From Rhodococcus spelaei (GTDB lineage Bacteria; Actinomycetota; Actinomycetes; Mycobacteriales; Mycobacteriaceae), in contig NZ_VIGH01000007.1 in NCBI RefSeq assembly GCF_006704125.1, positions 1 through 64,000 on the forward strand: a stretch of DNA of 64,000 nt, given 5' to 3'. The position numbers and the translations under genes were made by a program. Shown here piece after piece: positions 36,037 to 42,985 of the stretch. Position 1 is the stretch's first letter; every line of letters starts with the position of its first letter. Below the pieces are notes generated by a model that searched no databases, was not told the origin of the DNA, and saw only the letters and a program-made list of their open reading frames with translations.

Positions 36037-36705
36037 TCAGTCGGTCACGAGCGCGATCGCGAACCCGTCCCACCCCTTCGACCCGACCGTCTGCAGGGCG
36101 GTGGCGTCCAGCCGTGGTTCCGCGGCGATCAGGTCGAGCATCTCGCGGTTCGCGCGCGCCTGTGCGTTCGTGGTCTCCGGATCGGCGACCGCTCCCCCGC
36201 GCACCACGTTGTCCACGACGACGACCGTCCCCGGGCGGGCGAGCCGCAGCGCCCAACGCACGTACGCCGGGTTGTTCTCCTTGTCCGCGTCGATGAACAC
36301 GAGGTCGAACGGGCCGCCGTCGACCAGCGCGGGCAGCGTGTCCAGCGCCGGCCCCACCAGCACTTCCACTCGAGCTCCGACGCCGGCGTTGTCGAGGTTC
36401 GCGCGCGCCACCTCGGCGTGCCGTGGACTGAACTCGAGAGTCACCACCGCACCCCACTCCCCCACCGCGCGGGCCAGCCAGATGGTGCTGTAGCCGCCGA
36501 GGGTGCCGATCTCGAGAACCCTTCGCGCGCCGCACATTCGGGCCAACAGCGCGAGCAGCTTGCCCTGGTTCGGCGCCACGTCGATGTGGGGCAGTCCCGC
36601 GGCATGATTGGCCGCGAGCGCGGCGTCCAGCGCCGGATCCGGGCCGACGAGTCTGCCGACCAGGTAGTCGTCGACGGCGGCGGCGTCCGGCTGCTGCGAG
36701 TCCAT
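36037..36705 (-). CDS. Class I SAM-dependent O-methyltransferase
   Basis: A 222-residue small O-methyltransferase of the catechol/caffeoyl-CoA type. SAM motif I is VLEIGTLGGYSTIWLA, acidic loop VVTLEFSPRHAEVA, and the metal-binding DLVFIDADKENNPAYVRWAL with a later VVVDNVVRGG. ATG 36705 is chosen over upstream in-frame starts because the added residues look non-coding. It ends 7 bp from the convergent TetR stop. Substrate unknown. Confidence 0.92.
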   Translation of the reverse strand: MDSQQPDAAAVDDYLVGRLVGPDPALDAALAANHAAGLPHIDVAPNQGKLLALLARMCGARRVLEIGTLGGYSTIWLARAVGEWGAVVTLEFSPRHAEVARANLDNAGVGARVEVLVGPALDTLPALVDGGPFDLVFIDADKENNPAYVRWALRLARPGTVVVVDNVVRGGAVADPETTNAQARANREMLDLIAAEPRLDATALQTVGSKGWDGFAIALVTD

Positions 36706-36845
36706 GGAATCCGAGTCTGCTCCTGTTCGATCGAGCCCGCGAGCGAACTGGTGGACCACTGGGCGGGAAGTAGCTGCGACTGTGACCGGCGACACCCTAG
36801 GCTCGATTCGAGTACCGCTACCGACGACGAAGACGGGATCAGCCC

Positions 36846-37379
36846 TTGCCGAACGCCAACGAGCTGCAACAGACCAATGAACACCTCGCCCGACGCATCG
36901 ACGCCCTCGAGCAGATCGAGGCGATCAAGTCGCTCAAGTACCGGTACTGGCGAGCCTGCGACGGCAAGGACCCGAGGACGTTTCGCGACTGCTTCGTCGC
37001 CTCCGGTGCGAGCATCGACTACGGCCGGATGGGGGCGTTCGACGACGCCGACCCGATGGCGGAGATCTTCACCAAGGTCGCGCTGCACACGGTCGACGGC
37101 AAGCACGTCATCTTCGACATGCACCACGGCATGCACCCGGAGATCACGCTGACAGGCGTCGGCACCGCGGCCGGTCGGTGGACGCTGCGGTTCCGGCAGC
37201 TGAACCTGCTCGACCGCACCGAGAAGCTGATGACCGGGGAGTACGACGACGAGTACCGCCTCGAGGACGGACGGTGGCGAATGTCCAAGTGCCACTTCAC
37301 CGAGACGTGGTCCATGGTGCGGCCGTTGCCCGCCGACGCCGTGATCAGCGAGGGCACCTTCGCGGAGGTGGCGCGATGA
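36846..37379 (+). CDS. SnoaL-like (NTF2 fold) protein
   Basis: A 177-residue protein of the SnoaL/ring-hydroxylating-dioxygenase-beta-like fold: LEQIEAIKSLKYRYWRACDGKD (typical first helix with Y and D), then TVDGKHVIFDMHHGMHPEI and a C-terminal barrel. The start is TTG 36846 with a GGGA upstream. The stop overlaps the start of the next SDR (ATGA), so the two are translated together. Such proteins act as isomerases, dehydratases or binding partners of redox enzymes; the reaction is not predictable. Confidence 0.8.
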   Translation: MPNANELQQTNEHLARRIDALEQIEAIKSLKYRYWRACDGKDPRTFRDCFVASGASIDYGRMGAFDDADPMAEIFTKVALHTVDGKHVIFDMHHGMHPEITLTGVGTAAGRWTLRFRQLNLLDRTEKLMTGEYDDEYRLEDGRWRMSKCHFTETWSMVRPLPADAVISEGTFAEVAR

Positions 37380-38215
37380 GCACCGAGAACAACCGCGTCG
37401 CCCTGGTCACCGGCGCGAGCCGCAGCGTCGGCAAGGGCATCGCCCTCGCCCTGGGCTCGGACGGCTGGACCGTGTACGTGACCGCCCGTGGCGAGGTCGG
37501 GACCGGGGGCGCCCTCGACCGCACCGCGGAGGAGGTCACCGAGCGCGGCGGACGCGGCATCGCGGTTCAGTGCGACCACAGCGACGACGGCCAGATCGAG
37601 AAGCTGTTCGGCCGCATCACCGAAGAGCAGGGCGGCCGACTCGACCTGCTGATCAACAACGTCTGGGCGGGCCCGTCCGACGGATACGCGGGATTCTCGC
37701 AGCCGTTCTGGAAGCGGCCGATCAGTGACTGGGACGCGCTGATCGGCCTGGGTCTGCGGGCGCACTACGTCGCCAGCGTCGAGGCCGCGAAACTGATGGT
37801 GCCGCGTGGCTCGGGCCTGATCGGCAACATCTCGTCGTTCGGCACTCGCGGTTACCTGCACTCGGTGCTGTACGGCATGTCGAAGGCGGGCCTGGACAAG
37901 ATGGCCGCCGACATGGCCGTCGAGCTCAAGGGCACCGGCGTCACCGCGCTGAGCTTCTGGCCCGGTCTCGTCCGTAACGAACGCATGGTCGCGAGCGGCA
38001 TGAAGAGCTTCGAGGGCTTCTCCCTCGACGACGCCGAGACGCCCGAGTTCATCGGCCGAGTAGTCGTCGCGCTGGCGAACGACCCGGAGGTCGGCAAGCG
38101 CAGCGGTCACACCCAGATCACCGCGGAGACGGCACTCGAGTACGGCGTCACCGATGTGGACGGTCGCCAACCGGTGTCGCACCGCGCCGCCTTCGGCGGT
38201 GGCACGCTCTACTGA
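37376..38215 (+). CDS. Short-chain dehydrogenase/reductase
   Basis: A 279-residue NAD(P)-dependent SDR. TGASRSVGKGIA is the cofactor motif, LLINNVW replaces the usual NNAG, and YGMSKAG is the catalytic YxxxK. The insertion after LLINNVW (AGPSDGYAGFSQPFWKRPISDWD) resembles the DHRS1-like SDR group. ATG 37376 overlaps the SnoaL stop. With that partner it forms a small operon of unknown substrate, about 4 kb from the mce-P450 cluster but on the other strand. Confidence 0.92.
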   Translation: MSTENNRVALVTGASRSVGKGIALALGSDGWTVYVTARGEVGTGGALDRTAEEVTERGGRGIAVQCDHSDDGQIEKLFGRITEEQGGRLDLLINNVWAGPSDGYAGFSQPFWKRPISDWDALIGLGLRAHYVASVEAAKLMVPRGSGLIGNISSFGTRGYLHSVLYGMSKAGLDKMAADMAVELKGTGVTALSFWPGLVRNERMVASGMKSFEGFSLDDAETPEFIGRVVVALANDPEVGKRSGHTQITAETALEYGVTDVDGRQPVSHRAAFGGGTLY

Positions 38216-38239
38216 GCAGGCCCGATACGTCAGCCGCAC

Positions 38240-38322
38240 CACGGTCCCCTCTCCCGACGTGCCGAACGCACCGATCACTGCGACGATCGATGTCCGTACG
38301 CCGAAGAGAGGGGACCGCCGTG
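38240..38322 (+). promoter_or_regulatory. Anti-Shine-Dalgarno stem masking the CPBP gene start
   Basis: GGTCCCCTCTC at 38243-38253 is exactly complementary to GAGAGGGGACC at 38306-38316, which contains the Shine-Dalgarno of the CPBP gene. Just outside, CAC (38240-38242) can pair with the GTG start codon (38320-38322) across a 3-base bulge. If transcribed, the RNA would hide both ribosome site and start codon, so translation could depend on melting or a trans factor. This is predicted from complementarity only. Confidence 0.55.
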
Positions 38323-39081
38323 CGTGTGACTCCCAGACCGTGGATCGGGATCGGCGTGGTGCTCGCGTACGTCGTGCTCGGGTTCCTGACGAAGCCGTTC
38401 TTCCACGTCGACTACACGACGATCGCCGACAGCACCGACAACCTGCTGAACGGGATCGTGTATCCGATCGGCGTCGGCGCGGTGTTCGCCGCGCTGCTGA
38501 CCACGTGGTTCGGGTGGTGGCGGCCGGCCATGACCGAGGCACGGCGCTGCACGAGGCGATGGGCGATCCTGCCGCCCGCGCTGCTGCTCCTGACCGCGGT
38601 GGTCTCCCTGACGGGAACCGACTTCGGCCCCATGAGCGGCGGTTACCTCCTCACCCTCGCGGTCGGCGTGCTGATCGTCGGTTTCACCGAGGAGCTGATC
38701 TGTCGTGGGCTGGCAGTCGTCGGCTACCGCGGCGGGCTCGGCGAGGTGTGGGTGTGGCTGCTCAGTTCCGCGGCATTCGGCCTCATGCACGCCACCAATG
38801 CCCTCGACGGCCAGAGTGGACGGGACACTGCGCTGCAGGTGGCGGCGACATTCGTCATCGGCACCACGCTCTACATGGTCCGCCGGATCACCGGCTCCCT
38901 GGTGTGGGCGATGCTGCTGCACGCGGTGTGGGACTTCTCCTCCCTCGCGAGCGAGCACACCTCGTCGAGCACCGCAGGCTTGTCCGGAGTGCTGGTCGCC
39001 GCCACCGTGCTGTCGACGCTGCTGCTGGTCCGCCTGACGATCCGCGACTACCGGCCGCATGCGGCTCCCGTCACGGTCTGA
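38320..39081 (+). CDS. CPBP-family intramembrane protease
   Basis: A 253-residue membrane protein of the CAAX-protease/bacteriocin-processing (Abi) family. The active-site motifs are present: E124-E125 with R129 (GFTEELICRG), H157 (FGLMHATN) and H201 (LLHAVWD), on about six to eight helices. I use GTG 38320, five bases after AGAGGGGA; an in-frame ATG at 38290 has no ribosome site. Targets of bacterial CPBP proteins are mostly unknown; some process peptides or anti-sigma factors. Its start region is embedded in a strong stem. Confidence 0.88.
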   Translation: MRVTPRPWIGIGVVLAYVVLGFLTKPFFHVDYTTIADSTDNLLNGIVYPIGVGAVFAALLTTWFGWWRPAMTEARRCTRRWAILPPALLLLTAVVSLTGTDFGPMSGGYLLTLAVGVLIVGFTEELICRGLAVVGYRGGLGEVWVWLLSSAAFGLMHATNALDGQSGRDTALQVAATFVIGTTLYMVRRITGSLVWAMLLHAVWDFSSLASEHTSSSTAGLSGVLVAATVLSTLLLVRLTIRDYRPHAAPVTV

Positions 39082-39117
39082 CTGGCGCCTCCCCGCTGCC
39101 CGGAGCACGATGGAACC

Positions 39118-39744
39118 GTGACCATCGAGCGCGTCACCGAGTGCCGACTCGTCTACTCCGACGGACAGGGTCGGCAGCAGATGCTCGCCCTGGACCCCGG
39201 GCGGCCGAGGGTCACCGTGGGCAGATCGCCCGCGTCGGAGCTGCCACTGACCACCGACGAGGAGGTCTCCCGGCTGCACGCAGTGCTCGAATGCGTCGGC
39301 ACGCACTGGACGATCGTCGACGACGGGCTGTCGCGGAACGGGACGTTCGTCAACGGCGACCGGATCTCCGGAAGGCGCCGGCTTCGGCACGGCGACAGCA
39401 TCCGGATCGGAGGAACGCTGCTGACCTACGACGAGTTCGGCGCCGCGATCGACGAGGCCACCATGGTGGCCGCGAGCACGCCGAACGTTCGCTCGCTCAC
39501 CGAAACCCAAAGGTCGGTGCTGATGGCACTGTGCCGGCCGTACAAGCACGGCGCAGCCTTCGCCAATCCGGCGTCGAACCAGCAGATCGCGGCGGAACTG
39601 TTCCTCAGCGTGGACACCGTCAAGACGCACCTGCGCGCACTGTTCACCAAGTTCGGCGTCGAGGACCTGCCGCAGAACCAGAAACGGGTGCGGCTGGCCG
39701 AGCGAGCCATGCACAGCGGGGTCGTCAACGCCCGAGACCTGTAG
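39118..39744 (+). CDS. FHA domain protein with C-terminal helix-turn-helix
   Basis: A 208-residue protein. The N-terminal FHA phosphothreonine-binding domain spans about 30-105, with G35-R36-S37, S51-R52-L53-H54 and N74-G75-T76 / N79-G80 in the expected places. From about 130 the sequence becomes a helix-turn-helix resembling response-regulator output domains (LTETQRSVLMALCRPYKH ... QQIAAELFLSVDTVKTHLRALFTKFG). GTG 39118 is the start. It probably reads Ser/Thr kinase signalling into transcription; targets unknown. Its stop codon lies in a tandem repeat. Confidence 0.85.
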   Translation: MTIERVTECRLVYSDGQGRQQMLALDPGRPRVTVGRSPASELPLTTDEEVSRLHAVLECVGTHWTIVDDGLSRNGTFVNGDRISGRRRLRHGDSIRIGGTLLTYDEFGAAIDEATMVAASTPNVRSLTETQRSVLMALCRPYKHGAAFANPASNQQIAAELFLSVDTVKTHLRALFTKFGVEDLPQNQKRVRLAERAMHSGVVNARDL

Positions 39745-39820
39745 TCGTGGAGACCTGTAGTCCTGGGGACCTGTAGTCCAGGGGACCTGGGGACCTGGGG
39801 ACCTGGGGACCTGGGGCTCA
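39734..39820. repeat. Tandem repeats: 3 x 16 bp then 4-5 x 8 bp
   Basis: Three 16-bp units GAGACCTGTAGTCGTG-like (39734-39749, 39750-39765, 39766-39781) start inside the last codons and TAG stop of the FHA gene, followed by four exact GGGGACCT units (39781-39812) and a degenerate fifth that reaches the stop of the convergent hydrolase. It fills the entire 73-bp gap between the two gene ends. Slippage would alter length without touching either protein, because the first TAG already stops the FHA gene. Confidence 0.85.
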
Positions 39821-40771
39821 GCCTGCGGTGGCCAGCCGCATCGCCGGGGCGGGCGCTGCGCCGTCACCGGCGGCCCTGACGAGCAGCGCACCGATCGCGA
39901 CAGCGACCTCCTGCGCCCGTTCGAGGATCACCGAATGTCCGGCCCCCTCGATGCGGACCAACTCGGCGCCAGGCAGCCGCGCCGCCAGCGCCGCGGAGTG
40001 TGCGAAGGGCGTCATCAGGTCGGCCGAGCCGCACACCACGACGGCGGGAATGCCCGCCAGCGCCGGCACCGAGCCGGATTCGTCGAACTCGGCGAACGAC
40101 TTGAGGAAGCTGGACATGGTCACCACCGAGGTGTCGTTGACCATTGCCGCTGCCAGTGCGACGACTCTGGGGTCGAGGTTGCGGTTGCCGGTGCCCGCGA
40201 CGCGAACCACGCCCGTGCACAGTCGGCAGCTCGCCCGTTTCGAACCGGCGGTGACGCGCGGCGCCCAGCGCACCGCGGCGTGGAACAGCGACAGCGCGGG
40301 ACTGCGCAGCAGACGACCGAGTCCCGCCTCGGCGAGGCCGTTCGCGGCGGTGGAGATCAAGGCGATCCCGGCCAGCCGCGACCCGACCAGCGACGGGTTC
40401 TGCCGCGCATAGGCGAGCGCGGTCATCCCGCCCATGGAGTGTCCGACGAGCACCACCGGTCCGCTGGGGACCACCGCGGCGAGCACCGCATCGAGGTCGC
40501 GCCCGAGTTGGTCGATCGTGTAGGTGGACGGTGCGGCGTGCCCCGACTCGCCGTGGCCGCGGTGGTCGTAGAACACCATCCGAACGTCGGGTCCGCAGGC
40601 GCGGTCCAGGAATGCGCGCAGCAGGTACCAGGATTCCGAACGCAGGCAGTGCCCGTGCACGAAAACCGCGGTGACCGGGGCGTCCGGGCTGCCGAACTCG
40701 CGGACAGCGAGTGGGACGCCGTCGTCGGCAAGGACCGTGACCCGACGCCCGGGGGTGACCGTGTTCGACAT
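39818..40771 (-). CDS. Alpha/beta-fold hydrolase
   Basis: A 317-residue esterase- or lipase-like hydrolase. Oxyanion region VFVHGHCLRSESW, nucleophile elbow VLVGHSMGGMTAL (Ser), acid in VVCGSADLMTP (Asp) and histidine in EGAGHSVILE give a full triad. The YDHRGHGESG loop is typical of the family. ATG 40771. It is upstream of the glycine-rich secreted genes on the same map region but separately transcribed. Substrate unknown; lipid esters are plausible. Confidence 0.92.
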   Translation of the reverse strand: MSNTVTPGRRVTVLADDGVPLAVREFGSPDAPVTAVFVHGHCLRSESWYLLRAFLDRACGPDVRMVFYDHRGHGESGHAAPSTYTIDQLGRDLDAVLAAVVPSGPVVLVGHSMGGMTALAYARQNPSLVGSRLAGIALISTAANGLAEAGLGRLLRSPALSLFHAAVRWAPRVTAGSKRASCRLCTGVVRVAGTGNRNLDPRVVALAAAMVNDTSVVTMSSFLKSFAEFDESGSVPALAGIPAVVVCGSADLMTPFAHSAALAARLPGAELVRIEGAGHSVILERAQEVAVAIGALLVRAAGDGAAPAPAMRLATAG

Positions 40772-40803
40772 GGTGTCCTCCTCACATAGCCTGCTGAACT
40801 GGC

Positions 40804-40827
40804 GTGTACCTGCACGTGTACCTGCAT
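40804..40827. repeat. 12-bp direct repeat upstream of the hydrolase
   Basis: GTGTACCTGCAC (40804-40815) is followed at once by GTGTACCTGCAT (40816-40827), about 33 bp before the hydrolase start. Contiguous copies in a promoter region suggest a binding site for a regulator or a chance duplication. Confidence 0.5.
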
Positions 40828-40862
40828 ATCGGGACGACGCCGCGGTTCCTTACACTCGGTTC

Positions 40863-41195
40863 CTATTTCACGGGAGGTAGCCCCGGGAGGTTCGGTCCGC
40901 CGAGGTTCACCCCGCCCGGGCCGGCACCGATACCGCCGACGGCAATCGGGCCGACATTGACCCCACCGATGGCGACGTTTCCGTTCGATCCGGCGGCGCC
41001 GGTCGGGCCTGCGCCGGTCGGCTGTGCGCCGTTCACGGGCGCACTGCCGCCGGGCGAGCCGAATCCGAAGTCCGGGCCCGTCGTATGTGCGGCAGCAATG
41101 CCCGCGCCCGCCGACAACATGAGGAAGGTCGCGGCTGCAGCGACGACGCCGCGCCGGACGATCGTCGTGTCGAGCACTGTTCTCGAAACAAGCAT
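40863..41195 (-). CDS. Small secreted glycine-rich protein
   Basis: 110 residues. An N-terminal signal peptide (basic start, hydrophobic VVAAAATFLMLSAGAGIAAAH, cleavage after AAA) is followed by a glycine/proline-rich mature part with repeated GNVAIGGVNVGPIAVGGIGAG pattern and a PGLPPVK end. It shares the xVAIGGVNxG core with the two proteins encoded next to it but lacks their Thr tract and cysteine tail. Secreted; no enzymatic domain visible. Function unknown. Confidence 0.75.
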   Translation of the reverse strand: MLVSRTVLDTTIVRRGVVAAAATFLMLSAGAGIAAAHTTGPDFGFGSPGGSAPVNGAQPTGAGPTGAAGSNGNVAIGGVNVGPIAVGGIGAGPGGVNLGGPNLPGLPPVK

Positions 41196-41221
41196 GGTCG
41201 TTCCCTTCGTGGTGAGGCGGA

Positions 41222-41252
41222 GCCGGCACCCGCCGTGTGACGTGGTGCCGGC
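41222..41252 (-). terminator. Terminator of the first duplicated glycine-rich gene
   Basis: GCCGGCACC (41222-41230) and GGTGCCGGC (41244-41252) make a perfect 9-bp stem with a 13-base loop, 25 bp after the stop of the 41277-41711 gene. Confidence 0.6.
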
Positions 41253-41276
41253 CCCGTGTCGGGCGATCCGGCTCGG

Positions 41277-41711
41277 TCAGCAGAAGGGCCAGACGAACGA
41301 GCACCCCTGCGTGGTGGTCGTCGTGGTGGTGTTGTTGTTGGTGGTCGGGTTGTTGGTCCCGCCCGCACCGCCGGCCCCGCCCGCACCACCGGCGCCGCCG
41401 GTCGCCGCACCACTGCTGGCGTTGCCACTGTTACCGCCAATCGCTCCGCCGCCGTTGCCGGAGGACACGCCACCCTGGTTGCCGTTGCCGATGTTCACCC
41501 CGCCGATGGCCACGTTGCCGGAGCCACCGGCGCCGCCGGTGGCATTGCCACCGTTACCGGACTGGGCGTTACCGGACTGGGCGCTGCCGCCTGCGCCACC
41601 GGGTGCGCCTGCACCGCCATTCGCGTCAGCGGAGGCGATGCCCGCTCCGGCGGCCAGGGCGAATGCGGCGATGGCTGCGGTAGCGAATGCGCGCTTGATG
41701 GTGTTCGACAT
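41277..41711 (-). CDS. Secreted glycine-rich protein, tandem copy A
   Basis: 144 residues. Signal peptide (MSNTIKRAFATAAIAAFALAA, cleavage near IASADA), then GG/GA/GN-rich low-complexity sequence with Asn (GNAQSGNGGNATGGAGG, GNVAIGGVNIGNGNQGG), a TNNPTTNNNTTTTTTT linker, and a conserved tail QGCSFVWPFC carrying two cysteines and aromatic residues. ATG 41711 has GAGGAGA upstream. About 95 percent identical to copy B and likely a recent duplication. The tail could form a disulfide loop or a surface-attachment motif. It resembles PGRS-style composition but has no PE domain. Function unknown. Confidence 0.85.
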   Translation of the reverse strand: MSNTIKRAFATAAIAAFALAAGAGIASADANGGAGAPGGAGGSAQSGNAQSGNGGNATGGAGGSGNVAIGGVNIGNGNQGGVSSGNGGGAIGGNSGNASSGAATGGAGGAGGAGGAGGTNNPTTNNNTTTTTTTQGCSFVWPFC

Positions 41712-41777
41712 TGTCTGTCTCCTCGTTCGGTGGGGTTGATTTCGTTCTGTCACACAAGCTTCCGCCCTCGCAGCTCC

Positions 41778-41836
41778 CGCCGATAGGCACCCGAGGGGGC
41801 GAGAACCCCACCCCTGCGAGTGGCCCTTCACCCCCC
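41778..41836. repeat. Duplicated upstream block of glycine-rich copy A
   Basis: The block CCGCCGATAGGCACCC, followed by a variable segment and CCCTGCGAGTGGCC, recurs upstream of copy B at about 42444-42502. So the duplication includes the promoter region, and both genes are probably controlled alike. Confidence 0.7.
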
Positions 41837-41880
41837 TCTCGGGGTTCCCGCCGCGCTCCCGATCGGCACGGTCGACGACG

Positions 41881-41920
41881 CCGAGCGGGCCGGCACTCGG
41901 TGGAGTGCCGGCCCGCTCGG
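41881..41920 (-). terminator. Strong terminator of glycine-rich copy B
   Basis: A perfect 18-bp GC-rich stem (41881-41898 with 41903-41920) closes a GGTG tetraloop, 22 bp after the copy B stop. It insulates copy B from copy A. Confidence 0.85.
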
Positions 41921-41942
41921 GTTGGAACGTCGATGCCCAGTC

Positions 41943-42377
41943 TCAGCAGAAGGGCCAGTAGAAGGGGCAGCCCTGCGTAGTGGTGGTTGTCGTGGTGGTG
42001 TTGTTGGTGGTCGGGTTGTTGGTCCCGCCCGCACCGCCGGCCCCGCCCGCACCGCCGGCGCCGCCGTTGGCCGCACCACTGCTGGCGTTGCCACTGTTGC
42101 CGCCGATCGCTCCGCCGCCGTTGCCGGAGGACACGCCACCCTGGTTACCGTTGCCGATGTTCACGCCGCCGATACCGACGTTGCCGGAGCCACCGGCACC
42201 ACCGGTGGCATTGCCACCGTTACCGGACTGGGCGTTGCCGGACTGCGCGGTTCCGCCTGCGCCACCGGGTGCGCCTGCACCGCCGTTCGCGTCAGCGGAG
42301 GCGATGCCCGCTCCGGCGGCCAGGGCGAATGCGGCGATGGCTGCGGTAGCGAATGCGCGCTTGATGGTGTTCGACAT
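41943..42377 (-). CDS. Secreted glycine-rich protein, tandem copy B
   Basis: 144 residues with the same build as copy A: signal peptide, glycine/asparagine-rich middle, poly-threonine linker and cysteine tail, here QGCPFYWPFC. Differences are few (for example GTAQSG for GSAQSG, GNVGIGG for GNVAIGG, the second T-run shifted by one). The tail keeps both cysteines, F, W, P and F while the residues between vary, hinting that this C-x-F-x-W-P-F-C end is under selection. ATG 42377 with GAGGAGA. It lies next to the Mce-associated genes on the same strand but has its own upstream block and terminator. Confidence 0.85.
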   Translation of the reverse strand: MSNTIKRAFATAAIAAFALAAGAGIASADANGGAGAPGGAGGTAQSGNAQSGNGGNATGGAGGSGNVGIGGVNIGNGNQGGVSSGNGGGAIGGNSGNASSGAANGGAGGAGGAGGAGGTNNPTTNNTTTTTTTTQGCPFYWPFC

Positions 42378-42443
42378 TGTCTGTCTCCTCGTTCGGCGGG
42401 GGTTGGTCGTGCTCGGTCACACAAGCTTCCTTCCCCGACTACC

Positions 42444-42502
42444 CCGCCGATAGGCACCCAAGGTGGCGACAACCTCACCCCTGCGAGTGGCCTTTCACCC
42501 CC
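42444..42502. repeat. Duplicated upstream block of glycine-rich copy B
   Basis: Matches 41778-41836 at its two ends (CCGCCGATAGGCACCC and CCCTGCGAGTGGCC). It occupies the gap between the copy B start region and the stop of the last Mce-associated gene and probably carries the promoter. Confidence 0.7.
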
Positions 42503-42985
42503 TCACACCGGCGTCAACTCACTGACCAGCCACTGCCCGTCCACCCGCTCGACACCCACTCGCACCCGACTCGACGTGGTCGCCGGGGCCGGTTGCGCCA
42601 CGCTGGTCGTGATCTGATCGACGAACAACAGCAGCTCTGCGTGATCTGTTGCGCCACTGATGAATCCGACATCCACCACGCGCGCCTTGGTGCTGATTCC
42701 CTTTTCTTTCGACTGGGGCGCAACGGTTTTCGTGCCGAACTCCACGAAGCCGTCCTTGAACGACCCCGTCGCACCCCCGGCTGCGGCGTCGAGGTCCCGG
42801 TCCACCGTGGGTGCGTTGTAGCTCAGCAGGGCCTCGACGCGACCCGGCGCGGCCGCGATCGCCTCGACGCGCGCCGCCTCGACCGCAACCGAGTGCCGAT
42901 GCGCCCACACCAGCACACCACCCGACACCATCAGCGCGAACGCCACCACGACGACCGCCGCGCGACGGAGGACAGCGCGCCTCAC
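42503..42985 (-). CDS. Mce-associated membrane protein (second)
   Basis: A 160-residue protein with one N-terminal membrane helix (VVVVAFALMVSGGVLVWAH) and an extracytoplasmic NTF2-like domain ending RVRVGVERVDGQWLVSELTPV, the hallmark of Mas proteins that follow mceF and stabilise Mce transporters. GTG 42985 overlaps the upstream Mas gene stop by 4 bp. It is the last gene of the long minus-strand run. Confidence 0.9.
   Translation of the reverse strand: MRRAVLRRAAVVVVAFALMVSGGVLVWAHRHSVAVEAARVEAIAAAPGRVEALLSYNAPTVDRDLDAAAGGATGSFKDGFVEFGTKTVAPQSKEKGISTKARVVDVGFISGATDHAELLLFVDQITTSVAQPAPATTSSRVRVGVERVDGQWLVSELTPV

Noticed and set aside
36846-38215. The plus-strand SnoaL/SDR pair as part of the sterol operon
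   Set aside because: It is on the other strand and separated by unrelated genes; similarity of families alone is not enough.
38290-38319. ATG 38290 as start of the CPBP gene
   Set aside because: It has no ribosome site, while GTG 38320 follows AGAGGGGA at ideal spacing.
41300-42300. Repeated GGC/GCC pattern resembling a CRISPR or minisatellite
   Set aside because: It is codon-level repetition within two glycine-rich coding regions; the similarity between the halves is a gene duplication, not a spaced repeat array.
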